Shown here: positions 1-9,367 of the stretch, piece after piece
How positions within the stretch are numbered: the stretch's first letter is position 1
How the letters are laid out: each line of letters opens with the position of its first letter
Assembly: GCA_018818785.1 (NCBI GenBank)
Contig: JAHIRF010000011.1
Location: 22,987-86,986 of the forward strand
DNA: 64,000 nt
Reading direction: 5' to 3'
Source of the DNA: Thermoplasmatota archaeon
Lineage (GTDB): Archaea > Thermoplasmatota > Thermoplasmata > UBA10834
Position numbers and translations under genes: made by a program
Notes under the pieces: model-generated
The model's database searches: none
Told to the model about the DNA's origin: nothing
Seen by the model: the letters and a program-made list of their open reading frames with translations, nothing else

Positions 1-204
1 CTTGATATGCATCTTGGAGAAATCACCGGTCATATCCTGCACAGTTGCCTCGGCGATCCTTCCCATCACACTTTCGGGTCCGTTGGACGGTGTCTCTCCG
101 AGCTGCATGCGGCTGAACATATCAGGCGCGTAGATCTTGTACCATTCCTTTGCACGCCACCTGTCCTTGATCTTCTTGGCAGCAGCCCTCGCCTTCTGAG
201 CCAT
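1..204 (-). CDS. rps3ae: Ribosomal protein eS1 (S3Ae), N-terminal part
   Basis: The first 68 codons of a gene that runs off the left edge. The product begins MAQKARAAAKKIKDRW and continues through WYKIYAPDMF and GDFSKMHIK, which match the conserved N-terminus of archaeal/eukaryotic ribosomal protein eS1 (S3Ae), a component of the 30S subunit platform. The ATG is at 202-204. The remaining two thirds of the protein lie outside the window, so integrity cannot be judged. Identification rests on remembered family sequence and is confident. Confidence 0.9.
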   Translation of the reverse strand, partial: MAQKARAAAKKIKDRWRAKEWYKIYAPDMFSRMQLGETPSNGPESVMGRIAEATVQDMTGDFSKMHIK

Positions 205-306
205 CTAATACCTCTGGTTGACTGATTAGGATGCTCGATAACAGATTTCTATATTAAAAGCTTGCTGTGGAAAAAGAAATGATCGAAAGGGGGTTTGGGG
301 TGGTTT

Positions 307-1257
307 TCATCTCTTCCTGAGTTTGGGGTTCAGGACTTCGTCCATCGCATACCCGATGAAGGTGAATCCTAGCACCACCGTCACTATGCAGAGACCGGGC
401 ATGATGATGTACGCGTACGGTCCCGTAGTTGCGGCGCTCCAGGTATATGCCTCATCGAGCAGTCTACCCCAGGTCTCAACATCCTGAGGTCCCATCTTCA
501 GGAAACTCAGGGTGCTCTCGGAGAGGATCGATATCGCAATAGTCAGGATGGCGTTTGCGAATATGAGTGGAACGACATTCGGGAAGATGTGCTTCTTGAT
601 TATGTGCATATCTCCTGATCCAATCGCCCTCGCCCTCTCGATGAACTGTCTGGTCTTGATGGACAGCACCTGAGATCTAACGATCCTTGCCGTCGTAGAC
701 CATCCTGTGACTCCTATGACTATGATGACCGTCACAAGACTCCTGGCATCAAGCACGGATGATATGACCAGCATCAGCACCAGCCATGGGATGGACAGGA
801 ATACATCGTTGACCCTCATGATCACCTCGTCCTTCCAGCCGCCCCAATATCCTGATAACAGTCCGACACCCGTTCCTATGCCCATCGAGATGGCCATGGC
901 CGCTAGACCTACGGTCAGGGAAGCCTTAGTCCCGTGAAGGGTTCTTGTGAGGATGTCCCTCCCCCTCTGATCCGTACCGAACGGATGCTCCCACGAACTC
1001 TCCTCGAAAGTGTAGTCTGTGGAGGCGTACCGATCATATGGCACGAATAGATCCGCATAAACGACAACCGCAAGGAAGAAGACGATTATTCCCAATCCAA
1101 TCTTCCCCATCCATGTCGCCAGGAACAGGTCCGTGGTTCTGCCGAAGTTCCTGGCCTGGAGGCCGACCTTGTCTGATAGGTGCGGATTGAATTTGAAGAG
1201 GCCTCTTCCCCATCTCTCGAATCTAGCCTCGAATCTGGATTTCTTCTTGTTCGCCAT
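307..1257 (-). CDS. Oligopeptide/dipeptide ABC transporter permease (DppC/OppC type)
   Basis: A 316-residue inner-membrane permease of the binding-protein-dependent family that imports peptides or similar solutes. One membrane segment follows a basic N-terminus (about residues 35-60), and five more follow in the second half. The EAA-type coupling loop ERARAIGSGDMHIIKKHIFP, which contacts the ATPase, is intact. An ATG at 1255-1257 is preceded by GGGGTGATC at ideal spacing, so it is preferred over the in-frame GTG three codons upstream. The gene sits just downstream of its DppB partner and the binding protein on the same strand. The ATPase subunits (DppD/DppF) are not in the window and must be encoded elsewhere or beyond the left edge. 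Substrate is not predictable; peptide is the family default. Confidence 0.9.
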   Translation of the reverse strand: MANKKKSRFEARFERWGRGLFKFNPHLSDKVGLQARNFGRTTDLFLATWMGKIGLGIIVFFLAVVVYADLFVPYDRYASTDYTFEESSWEHPFGTDQRGRDILTRTLHGTKASLTVGLAAMAISMGIGTGVGLLSGYWGGWKDEVIMRVNDVFLSIPWLVLMLVISSVLDARSLVTVIIVIGVTGWSTTARIVRSQVLSIKTRQFIERARAIGSGDMHIIKKHIFPNVVPLIFANAILTIAISILSESTLSFLKMGPQDVETWGRLLDEAYTWSAATTGPYAYIIMPGLCIVTVVLGFTFIGYAMDEVLNPKLRKR

Positions 1258-1268
1258 CGTGATCACCC

Positions 1269-2255
1269 CTACGTTATGCTCACCCGTGGATCGAGTTTCA
1301 AGATGACTATGTCTGCAATCAGATTCGCGATGACCACAGCGACTCCTCCTATGAAGAATATGAACTGCAGCATCGGGAAGTCATACTTCCAGATCGCTTC
1401 AACGGTCGTGAGTCCCAAGCCCTTGTAGCTGAACACAACCTCCACCTGGAACGCGCCACCCAATATGAACGCCGTGTCCATCGCGATCGTCGTCACGACC
1501 GGAAGCCTGGCATTTGGTGTCGCATGCCTCTTCATCACCTGCTTCTCCGATAATCCCTTGGCATAAGCAGTGACGATGTATTCCTCTGTCAGGACATCAA
1601 CAAGTGAGTTACGTTGAATCAGGATAATGCCTGCTAAAGACCCGACTACCAGCGTGGTCACTGGCAGTATCATGTGTTTCAATATGTCGACGACCTTGTC
1701 AAATGTGAGCGGGAACGGGGTCGTTCCTGATTCCATGTAACCTGAACCCGGTAACAAATGGAGAGTGCTCACGAATATGACCATCAAGACGATGCCGAAC
1801 CAGAATATCGGCATGCCGTAGAAGAACAGACCGAAACCTGTGATTGCCACATCCGTCGTCTTTCCTCGTCTGAATGCGGCAATCTTACCGAGAATGATTC
1901 CAGCCACGAATGTAATCGTTGATGCTACTCCCAGTAGCAATACTGTCCAACATATGGCATTTCCAAGGACTTCAATGACTGGTCGTTCCCAAGTATACGA
2001 TATTCCCCAGTCTCCCTGAAATGTCGAAACGAAGTATTTGACTAGCTGAACATCTAGAGTATCATTCAATCCCATCGTCTCGACATTTCTCCAATATATC
2101 GCATCCATATTGACTCCCGGTTGTCGCGGAGTCATCAGGAGTGCCGGATCTCCTGGCATTACCCTGAACAGCAGGAAGTTGACGAGCATAATCAGGATTA
2201 TCGTTATGAGTGCGTTGAATACGCGTTTGGTCAGTATCTTTCTGAAAGAGGCCAA
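1269..2255 (-). CDS. Oligopeptide/dipeptide ABC transporter permease (DppB/OppB type)
   Basis: A 328-residue permease of the DppB/OppB family. An N-terminal membrane anchor is followed by the family motif FRVMPGDPALLM, about five further membrane helices and the coupling loop AKGLSEKQVMKRHATPNA. It starts at a TTG (2255) supported by a GGTGTGAT Shine-Dalgarno two bases upstream. It lies 145 bases downstream of the binding-protein gene and 11 bases upstream of the DppC-type permease, so the three genes form one transcription unit. It pairs with the DppC-like protein to form the membrane channel. Confidence 0.9.
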   Translation of the reverse strand: MASFRKILTKRVFNALITIILIMLVNFLLFRVMPGDPALLMTPRQPGVNMDAIYWRNVETMGLNDTLDVQLVKYFVSTFQGDWGISYTWERPVIEVLGNAICWTVLLLGVASTITFVAGIILGKIAAFRRGKTTDVAITGFGLFFYGMPIFWFGIVLMVIFVSTLHLLPGSGYMESGTTPFPLTFDKVVDILKHMILPVTTLVVGSLAGIILIQRNSLVDVLTEEYIVTAYAKGLSEKQVMKRHATPNARLPVVTTIAMDTAFILGGAFQVEVVFSYKGLGLTTVEAIWKYDFPMLQFIFFIGGVAVVIANLIADIVILKLDPRVSIT

Positions 2256-2400
2256 ATATCACACCGTCCTTGGTAGTCATTTCATCTCTTCGGCCATGTT
2301 GCACGTTATGATTCACTTTATTGTGCGTTTTCTGTGACTCCACCCTCTCTAAATGAAATGGTGGAAAGGGTTTTTTTCTGGTTTCTACTCCGTGACGAAC

Positions 2401-5400
2401 CTACGCTTGGGGTGGTGGTGGTTCTTCCGGCGGCGCCATGCCTTCCATTCCGCTGCCGCCTTCCATGACCATTCCTTCACCGCCCTTCTTCTTGCGCTTC
2501 ATCAGCATCACAGCGGCCAAGATGGCCACGACCACAGCAATTCCGATTCCTGCGATCAGCAGCAAGCTGGTGCTCTTCTTCGCAACAGTGATGGTCTCGA
2601 TGTCGCCATACAATGTCTTGTTGTAATGGTCCTGGCCATCATCGGCTGTCACGTTGACTTTGAACACGCCGGCCGTATCAAAAGTGTGGTTGAAGTACAC
2701 CAACACTCTCACCTGCGGATCGAGGTCGACATCCTCCTTGATGTCTGTCGTGCCGTCACCGAATTCTATTTTCACGGTGGAAGAATCTCCCTCAAAGTCA
2801 CCGACGCTCACGGTGAACATGACGGTCTCTCCCGCGGTGATCTCATTCTTGTCCGCGTTCATCGTGGCAGTCGCTCTCTTGTTCGCTTCAACCACAGTCG
2901 CAGTCCGCTCTGCGCTGACATTGTGCCCCATTCCATCGTCCGCAGATATGGTCAGTTGGAACGAGCCTGTAGCGGTATATGTGTGGTTTGCTGCCCATGG
3001 TCGGTCCGCGGCACCCATGGTCATAGGGGTGCCATCGCCCCAGTTGTACCATACCGTGATAGTGTCTCCATCCGCATCCGTGATGTCGACTGGTTGGTAT
3101 TGCTGCGGCACGTTATACACCGCGGTGAATGATGACTGCACCTCGAGGATCGGAGCGGCGTTCTCAATGACCACTACCGTGAACTCTGCAGACTCGTTGA
3201 ACTCACCGTCGTATGCATAGACTGTAACCATGTAGGTCCCAGGCTCGGCATAGGTGTGTTCAAACTCCGCATACTGTGCCTCATAGGTGCCGCCAGCTGT
3301 CGTCGCAGAGAGGTTGTTGCTCTCGTCTCCGAAGTCGATGGTCAGTACCAACACATCACCATTCGCATCCGATGCACTTGCGTTCAAGGTCGTAACGACA
3401 TCGATGTTCACCGGATATGGTGTCACATCGAGTTCGAACGAACCTGGGGCTACATTGATGCCCTCTGCAATCACTGCAATGCGTGTGTTGGACACATTGT
3501 GCCCTTTCCCATCATCGACATAGACGGTGACAGTGTAATTCGCCTCGGTGTCCCATGTGTGCGATACCGTTGATGTCACGATCGCCCCAACCGTGCTCGG
3601 TGTGTTGACCGTGACACTGTAGGTTCCGTCGTCCCAGTCCCAGGTGAAAGTCAGTATATCTGGGTCAACATCGGACGAACTTGCCTTGCACGTCAACGGC
3701 TGACCAGGTACTCCGTTCATCGCCTGAATGGCTGGAACCGTCGGCGGCTGGTTGACGACGATGTTGTATGCCCTAGTAGTCGAGACATTTGAGTCGCCGC
3801 CTTCTATCCCGCCATAATCAAAGACCGAGATCTCCACACTGTATGCATCCGGAGTGGTCCATGCGTGAGTCACTGTGCTCGTGACCTGTTGTCCCACGGG
3901 TGTTGGCGCAGTCACATTGTATGTGCCGTCGTCCCAGTCCCAGGTTATCTTCGCGCCATCCTGCCAGGATTCCAAATCAGTCGCCACAATGGTCCAGGTC
4001 GTCACTGCGTAGACATATGCCTGGCTCGTCGGGTTGCTGGCAAGGCTTATGATATTCGGCGCTTGGTTGACCTCTCCCTGGACTTCGACAACGGCTGTCC
4101 TAACTATGGGGTCTCTGAGTCCGGTCGTCGGATCAACATATTCGTCTGTGATTGATACATTGAGGTCATAGACACCTTCGATAGCATAGCCATGGCCCGC
4201 AGTAACCTCCGTTGGTGTGGTTGCACCGCTGACTGTATAGGAATTCGATTCACCATCGCCCCATTCGAATTCGACAATGATGTCGTCGCCTTCAGAATCG
4301 GAAACCTCGATGGTCACGAAGGGCGTTTCATCGGCTACGTATGTAACATACGACTCCTCTGGAACCGTGTTGAAGACTGGTGCTCTGTTCGTCACTTGCT
4401 TCACATTGAACCATATCCATAGTAGGTCGGATGCGACATTGAGGCCGGAATGCTCAGAAACTTCTCCCCAGTTGTCGAAATTCGCGTCAGTGTATCCATA
4501 CAATCCGAGGTCGTAGTACGGTGGGTTCTCACAATACGAGTCATAGACCCACTGCTGCAGCTTGTCAAGGATCACTTTTCTCGCTCCAATGTCCAGAGTG
4601 TTCATCGCCAGGCTCATGTTCTGGTCGAAGGCTGAATAGGCTCCATCCAGTCCCCATTCCTCTGGAGCGTCCGTATAGTTGTCGTTACCATACCACCATG
4701 GTCCCATCGGCATCTGGCAGTTGTCGCCACCGGTCTCAATCTCAGAGGTGAGCCAGCAGCTGAGAGCGCCGCCCATCGGCTCAGGGCCCCAGCCCCAGTG
4801 CCAGACCCATATGTCATAGTCCGCCTTGTACCAGGCGACGTTGATCATGGTTATCTCTGATTCTGTGGTGTATACCAGACCTATGCCGGCTTCAGCTGCC
4901 CAGCCCTGCCATGCCTCCCCAATGGTCGCGTAGGTCGGGTCGGTGTCAGGTGCCTGGCATCGTATGCCTGTGAGCTCAGTGCCGGCAGGCACTCCGTAAC
5001 CGTTGCCTGCTGCTGCCTCCCAGTAGCCATCACCGTCTGAATCGACATTCCATCCATGGCTGTTGAGCCATGCCTCGGCCGCCACGGGGTCGTAAGGCAA
5101 CTGGTTCTGGATATCTGCCTGCCAGAACCCTGGCTGCACAACAGATGATCCTATCTTGCCATATCCTTCAAGGGTCACGTTGACGATGTAATCCTTGTTC
5201 AGCGTCATCATAATCGCTTTTCTGACATTCGGATCGTTCAACGCTGCATGATGGGAGCCATATGGCTTTTTCACGAAGCTAGCTGGAATCGCGTTGATTG
5301 CGATATCGCAGATGCCGGGTTCCTGGACCGCGGCCTTATAGACGTTAACACTCGCCCCTGCACCCAGGGCTTCCAAGAACGATCTCATGTCTCCGGTGAG

Positions 5401-6228
5401 GACAGCGAAGTCCTGCACACCAGAGTTTATGTCCTGGGTCAATCCCTGTGTCGAGGTATAGACGGTGTAGAGTATACCATCGATCTTGACGGTCCTCTCT
5501 GCACCATAGTCTGAAGTGCCATGGTAGTTTGGCGCGGTCATGTACTTGTACCACGAACCCTTTAGATATGATTCGAAGACGAATGGTCCGCTACCGACCA
5601 ATTCTCCAGGGTTCATCGAAGCCAATGCGTTCGGGTAGGTTTCCCAAAGGTACTTCGGCACGATAGGCATGGATGCGATATCATCGATCAAGGTCGCCTT
5701 CGCGTAAGGCGTATCCATGCTGAAAGCGTAGTTATTGACCTTGGTTATGTTGCTTACTTCTTCCAGATACCAATCGAAAGTCGCTCCAGTGTTGTCCTTC
5801 ATTGTCTGGAATGAGAATACCACATCGTCTGCAGTAAGTGGATGGGAAGTATCATCGATGTTAGCCGCGTTCCTGAAGTATGCGGTATCCGTGATGTTGA
5901 TGGTGGTCGTCATCACACCAGTCGTCGGATTGACGCGCTGGTAGTATCCGGTCGCCAAATCATATACAGGTCCGTTCCAGTTCTGGTCGTAAGTGAAAAG
6001 CGCACTGTACACCAGATAGCAGGCGACATAGTCTTCTACCATCTCGATGGCGAGCGGATTCCAATTGACGATTTCGCTCAACCATCCTACACCAACATAT
6101 CCTTCATCTGCCGCGCTTACTGTTCCGGTCGCAGGCGATCCGGTGATGAACACTGACATGGCCGATACGGTCAGTACCATCACTATCATGATCGCCAGCG
6201 CACGCATAGTTTTTAAACCAATCCTCAT
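2401..6228 (-). CDS. Solute-binding protein (family 5) fused to PKD domains and a C-terminal membrane anchor
   Basis: A 1275-residue secreted, membrane-anchored receptor. A signal peptide (about 1-40) is followed by a family 5 extracellular solute-binding domain (about 45-605; motifs LTADDVVFSFQTMKD, LVGSGPFVFE, DPNVRKAIMM). About six PKD-like Ig-fold repeats follow (about 610-1190), each opening near N-x-A/P-P and carrying W-x-D/W-G-D-G or FGDG turns. A single membrane helix near 1222-1245 is followed by a basic stop-transfer and a Met/Gly/Pro-rich tail. Ordinary DppA/OppA proteins are 500-600 residues, so the PKD stalk more than doubles the length and probably lifts the receptor through the S-layer. 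It is the first gene of the importer operon. Substrate unknown; peptides or nickel are possible. Confidence 0.9.
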   Translation of the reverse strand: MRIGLKTMRALAIMIVMVLTVSAMSVFITGSPATGTVSAADEGYVGVGWLSEIVNWNPLAIEMVEDYVACYLVYSALFTYDQNWNGPVYDLATGYYQRVNPTTGVMTTTINITDTAYFRNAANIDDTSHPLTADDVVFSFQTMKDNTGATFDWYLEEVSNITKVNNYAFSMDTPYAKATLIDDIASMPIVPKYLWETYPNALASMNPGELVGSGPFVFESYLKGSWYKYMTAPNYHGTSDYGAERTVKIDGILYTVYTSTQGLTQDINSGVQDFAVLTGDMRSFLEALGAGASVNVYKAAVQEPGICDIAINAIPASFVKKPYGSHHAALNDPNVRKAIMMTLNKDYIVNVTLEGYGKIGSSVVQPGFWQADIQNQLPYDPVAAEAWLNSHGWNVDSDGDGYWEAAAGNGYGVPAGTELTGIRCQAPDTDPTYATIGEAWQGWAAEAGIGLVYTTESEITMINVAWYKADYDIWVWHWGWGPEPMGGALSCWLTSEIETGGDNCQMPMGPWWYGNDNYTDAPEEWGLDGAYSAFDQNMSLAMNTLDIGARKVILDKLQQWVYDSYCENPPYYDLGLYGYTDANFDNWGEVSEHSGLNVASDLLWIWFNVKQVTNRAPVFNTVPEESYVTYVADETPFVTIEVSDSEGDDIIVEFEWGDGESNSYTVSGATTPTEVTAGHGYAIEGVYDLNVSITDEYVDPTTGLRDPIVRTAVVEVQGEVNQAPNIISLASNPTSQAYVYAVTTWTIVATDLESWQDGAKITWDWDDGTYNVTAPTPVGQQVTSTVTHAWTTPDAYSVEISVFDYGGIEGGDSNVSTTRAYNIVVNQPPTVPAIQAMNGVPGQPLTCKASSSDVDPDILTFTWDWDDGTYSVTVNTPSTVGAIVTSTVSHTWDTEANYTVTVYVDDGKGHNVSNTRIAVIAEGINVAPGSFELDVTPYPVNIDVVTTLNASASDANGDVLVLTIDFGDESNNLSATTAGGTYEAQYAEFEHTYAEPGTYMVTVYAYDGEFNESAEFTVVVIENAAPILEVQSSFTAVYNVPQQYQPVDITDADGDTITVWYNWGDGTPMTMGAADRPWAANHTYTATGSFQLTISADDGMGHNVSAERTATVVEANKRATATMNADKNEITAGETVMFTVSVGDFEGDSSTVKIEFGDGTTDIKEDVDLDPQVRVLVYFNHTFDTAGVFKVNVTADDGQDHYNKTLYGDIETITVAKKSTSLLLIAGIGIAVVVAILAAVMLMKRKKKGGEGMVMEGGSGMEGMAPPEEPPPPQA

Positions 6229-6548
6229 ACAAACAGTCCCCTTGCTGTCCTACAGTTCCCCAATACGCTTGACAAGGCCAAATGCCAATATCTGGCCCCC
6301 TATATCGCGGGGATTAGACTTGATGCTATATAAATGATTTGCGCACGGGCGCGGCGTGACCGAATTTTATCTGAATAGCATTGTCCACATAGGGTCATCA
6401 CGATGTTTACTATGATTCCCAGAGATGCTTCTAGAGTTCGATGCTGGACGGCGTCTGATGATATGAGTCTACGTCGGAGAGACCTCTGCGTGTTCGAATA
6501 AAATACAATCCCTACGAAATTCGGACGAGTCGCCGGATATCTCACGAT
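6229..6548. other. Intergenic region between two minus-strand genes
   Basis: This 320-base stretch lies between the M20-type gene (ending 6549) and the binding-protein start (6228). It holds the binding-protein promoter (TATA at 6327-6334). No convincing coding sequence is seen on either strand. AT-rich tracts around 6365 and 6500 may serve in termination of the upstream gene, but no clear hairpin is visible. Confidence 0.5.
6327..6334 (-). promoter_or_regulatory. TATA box of the ABC importer operon
   Basis: On the minus strand the sequence reads TTTATATA, the archaeal TATA consensus. The expected start about 25 bases downstream (near 6303) would leave a leader of about 75 bases before the binding-protein ATG at 6228. 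Confidence 0.6.
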
Positions 6549-7958
6549 CTATACATGCTTCGACGAAACCTCGCAATATTTCCAAAACACCGTGATAACG
6601 CTCTTCTCGAAATCCTTCATCCCCTTCACGACCGCGAACTCGTTCGGTGCGTGAGCCCGTCCACCGTGTCCGAGCCCCGCACAGGTCCATGGAACCCCCA
6701 GGACTTGATCGAAGAGGTAGTATGGTGCCGATCCGGCATGCATCGGCCAAACCTCCGGCTCCTTTCCATGATATCTCATCGCCTCGACGCACGCTTTGGA
6801 TACATCGGCTGTCGGTGATACTTTCGACCAGGGGTAATCCTCATAGTTCCTCATCTTCACGTCCGTGAAACCCCTCCTCTTCAGATGTTCCATGACCTTC
6901 GCCCTGGTCTTCTCGATGGTCATGTCCGGGACTGTCCTGATGTCGATCTTCGCCTTCGCCCTCGGCGGCAACACCGTCTTCGTGCCATCCTCGGTGAACC
7001 CTGCGAGTAGCCCATCTATGTTGACCGAGGGCTCGAACAGATACTTCTTGAGCATCTCCTCCTTGCCCCCATCGGCCTTGAACTTGCTCGCCCCAAGATC
7101 CTTCCTGTACGCATCCGGGTCGAACTTCTTCGCGAGTTCCTTGACCAGTTCCAGGTCCTCTGGGCTGGGAGGGCGCACATCATCCCACAATCCGTCGATC
7201 GCAGGTTGCTGATTCTCGTCGACCATGGTCGATATAGCATGCACGAGCCTCCACACGGGGCTGTGTATCCACACGGCCTCGCTACTATGGACCTCGCCTT
7301 CCATGGGACCCCCCGTCTGTTCCGTCCCCTCGGCCACAAGGTCGAAATAGACGCAACCTTTCATTCCGAAGGATATCACGGGGACCCCGTCGGCGTTCTC
7401 GCCATAATCGAAGGTGAAGGCTGCATCGGCCTTCGACAGCTTCTCCCTGTTCTTATTCACATAACCAGGCAGGCTGAGCCCGCCTAATTCTTCCTCGCCT
7501 TCTATTAGGAAATGAACGTTCATGGGCATCTCATCATTGTCCACCATCGTTCGGATGGCCAGGAGTGATCCCGCGAGCGCGCCCTTCGAATTGGCGACTC
7601 CCCGGTTCACCAGGACCTCCCCGTAGGGTTCCTTCCCGACTATGGTCGCCCCGAACGGCGGATGGTCCCATTCTTCGATGTCCCCCACTGGCATGACATC
7701 GTACATGCCGTACATCAGAGCGGTCTTCTCTGCCCCGATATCGAGGTGTCCCGTGACCAGCGGATGGCTGTTCTTCCCACCTCTGAAGAGTCTCGGCTCG
7801 GCCCCTAGTTTCGAGATCATCTCCCCCACAGCGTGGGCGCTCTCCTCGATCCCCTCACCTGTCATCGAGACGCTTGGGATTCGCAGCAATTTCCGCGTCT
7901 CGTTCAGATGCTGGTCCCAGGACTGGTCTATCTTGCTGTGAAGCTTCTTCAGAGTCAT
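6549..7958 (-). CDS. M20-family metallopeptidase-like protein with altered metal ligands
   Basis: A 469-residue protein with the two-domain M20/M25/M40 fold (carboxypeptidase G2, DapE, dipeptidases), probably cytoplasmic and acting on peptides or N-acyl amino acids. The first metal-ligand motif, usually G-H-x-D, reads GMYDVMPV, so Met85 replaces the histidine. The bridging-aspartate motif, usually D-D-K-G, reads ANSKG, with Asn123 in its place. The Glu pair (GEEELGG, about 155-160), FDYGEN and the C-terminal GRAHAPNE histidine motif are kept. The ATG is preceded by GAGGAG. The neighbouring peptide importer upstream on the same strand suggests a link to peptide use. Alternative: a recognised M20 subfamily with a different metal site, or a non-catalytic homologue. 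Confidence 0.8.
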   Translation of the reverse strand: MTLKKLHSKIDQSWDQHLNETRKLLRIPSVSMTGEGIEESAHAVGEMISKLGAEPRLFRGGKNSHPLVTGHLDIGAEKTALMYGMYDVMPVGDIEEWDHPPFGATIVGKEPYGEVLVNRGVANSKGALAGSLLAIRTMVDNDEMPMNVHFLIEGEEELGGLSLPGYVNKNREKLSKADAAFTFDYGENADGVPVISFGMKGCVYFDLVAEGTEQTGGPMEGEVHSSEAVWIHSPVWRLVHAISTMVDENQQPAIDGLWDDVRPPSPEDLELVKELAKKFDPDAYRKDLGASKFKADGGKEEMLKKYLFEPSVNIDGLLAGFTEDGTKTVLPPRAKAKIDIRTVPDMTIEKTRAKVMEHLKRRGFTDVKMRNYEDYPWSKVSPTADVSKACVEAMRYHGKEPEVWPMHAGSAPYYLFDQVLGVPWTCAGLGHGGRAHAPNEFAVVKGMKDFEKSVITVFWKYCEVSSKHV

Positions 7959-8001
7959 CGACCCAACTCCTCAGGACGGAGTATCGGCTATGATGTCCGT
8001 T

Positions 8002-8142
8002 TCAGTTGCCCAGGAACCTCGGCTTGGAGGCCCTCTCGTTCTTGACTATCTGCTGGATGGGCCCGTTGTGACACTTCACAGCACTCTCCTCGTCAGAATA
8101 AACCTTGCCGCATGTGAAGCACTTGTACATCGTCTGGGTCAT
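8002..8142 (-). CDS. Small zinc-finger protein
   Basis: A 46-residue protein starting MTQTMYKCFTCGKVYSDEES. A CxxC knuckle (CFTC) is followed by a single later cysteine and histidine (VKCHNG), suggesting a one-zinc fold. The ATG at 8140-8142 has GGAGAT seven bases upstream, which fits better than a longer in-frame start at 8196. It lies between the HdrB/HdrC genes and the M20-type gene, all on the same strand. Function unknown; it may be a small regulator or a redox partner. Confidence 0.7.
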   Translation of the reverse strand: MTQTMYKCFTCGKVYSDEESAVKCHNGPIQQIVKNERASKPRFLGN

Positions 8143-8224
8143 GTGGGCATCTCCTAAACTGGTCTCCGTGTCCTGCTGCTTCCGCATCAGCGACATGGAT
8201 AATTAATCTTGTCAGTTGCGGTCA

Positions 8225-8494
8225 TCAGGATAGATGCTTCGCCAGGGCGTTCTTCGCCTCCGCCGTGAGTTCTGCATCCTGTTTTCCCAGGGTCTCCTGG
8301 AGGGCTGCCAATGTGACCGGGTCTTTCAAGAACACAGGGATGTAGCTCGTGGTCGTATCGATCACGAGCACGGCCACCAACTCGTTCTCTTCCAGTTTCC
8401 TTTCTTCGATCATAGCCTTGAACTCGACGAAAGGTCGGATGTCCGGAGGTACATTCTTCACCTCCGTGATGGTCACAAGGTTTGTTTTGTACAT
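8225..8494 (-). CDS. Uncharacterised small protein next to HdrB
   Basis: An 89-residue soluble protein starting MYKTNLVTITEVKNVPPDIR, with no membrane segment or cysteines and a helical, lysine-rich C-terminus. An AGGTG Shine-Dalgarno lies seven bases before this ATG (8492-8494), making it the preferred start; another ATG is five codons upstream at 8509. It follows HdrB by about 20 bases and is surely cotranscribed with HdrC-HdrB. I do not recognise the family. Its position suggests an accessory subunit or regulator of the Hdr-like complex. Confidence 0.75.
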   Translation of the reverse strand: MYKTNLVTITEVKNVPPDIRPFVEFKAMIEERKLEENELVAVLVIDTTTSYIPVFLKDPVTLAALQETLGKQDAELTAEAKNALAKHLS

Positions 8495-8514
8495 CTCCGG
8501 ACACCTCATGGTTT

Positions 8515-9366
8515 CTACAGGTTTACCTTGGTCTGGTGCACTTCCAGTCCGAGCTTCTCCTTGTCCATGCCGAACGCAAGTCCCAGGAGCTGTGATAGGT
8601 GCAGCACCGGCGTGTGATACTCCTTCAGCTGCATCTGACCGACATCGTACTGCAGGTGACAGAACGGACAGCAATCGACGATGACTTCCGCTCCGGCGGC
8701 CTTCATGTTGTCCAGGTTCTCCTTCGTCATCTTGAGTGCGACATCCGGTGTCCTCGCCCTGACACCGCCGCCTGCTCCGCAGCAGGTGCCCTTGTCCTTG
8801 TACGGCACGCTCGTCATGCCCGCAGCCTCGACGATGTCGTCGAACACATGGGGTCTTTCCGCGTCGTCGATCTTCTTGATGTTGCTGGGCTTCAGGAAGT
8901 GGCAGCCATAGTGGACGGCGGCCTTGAGGTTCTTCCCTCCCTTCGCCTTCGCCCTTACGGCCTCGACGCCGATGTCTTTGTAGATGAGTTCCACGAAGTG
9001 TCTCACGTTGACCGTGCCGTTGTACTCCATCCCCGTGGCGTCCTTCAATATCTTGTTGACCTTCTTGCGGAGCTCAGGGTCATGGTTGAGCTTGTGCGCG
9101 ACCTCGAACAGGGTGTCGAAGCATCCGTTGCAGATCGTGAGTATGTCCATGCCCATCCTCTCTGCGATCGCGAGGTTCCTTGCTCCGACGCTCATCCAAT
9201 ACATCTGGTCGAACGACCTCATGACACCTGGAGCGGGGCAGCAGCTGGCCCCCTTCATGTCCTCGAGTTCGACGCCCAATGATTCCAAGACCTGTCTCGT
9301 GGAGCTCTCTATCCCGGGATATCTGAGCGGCATGATGCATCCAAGGAAGAATGCGTATTTCGTCAT
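8515..9366 (-). CDS. hdrB: Heterodisulfide reductase subunit B-like protein (two CCG domains)
   Basis: A 283-residue member of the HdrB family. Two cysteine-rich CCG domains each bind an unusual iron-sulfur cluster used for disulfide or thiol-disulfide redox chemistry. The first domain has FFLGC (residue 10), SCCPAPG and CNGC. The second has HYGCH, TCCGAGGG and DCCPFC. The ATG has AGGAGG eight bases upstream, and the gene starts right after the HdrC stop. HdrC plus HdrB form the catalytic HdrBC pair. No HdrA or MvhD gene is in the window, so the electron donor is unknown; in non-methanogens such pairs serve other thiol or quinone couples. Confidence 0.88.
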   Translation of the reverse strand: MTKYAFFLGCIMPLRYPGIESSTRQVLESLGVELEDMKGASCCPAPGVMRSFDQMYWMSVGARNLAIAERMGMDILTICNGCFDTLFEVAHKLNHDPELRKKVNKILKDATGMEYNGTVNVRHFVELIYKDIGVEAVRAKAKGGKNLKAAVHYGCHFLKPSNIKKIDDAERPHVFDDIVEAAGMTSVPYKDKGTCCGAGGGVRARTPDVALKMTKENLDNMKAAGAEVIVDCCPFCHLQYDVGQMQLKEYHTPVLHLSQLLGLAFGMDKEKLGLEVHQTKVNL

Positions 9367-9367
9367 C

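Noticed and set aside
2353-3132. Long plus-strand open frame opposite the PKD region (259 codons)
   Set aside because: It is antisense to the binding-protein gene, has His/Val-rich composition typical of a shadow frame and no ribosome site; the minus-strand domains are clear.
8225-8674. 149-residue start for the small protein next to HdrB
   Set aside because: The extra N-terminal part lies in another frame of hdrB and lacks a ribosome site; AGGTG places the start at 8494.
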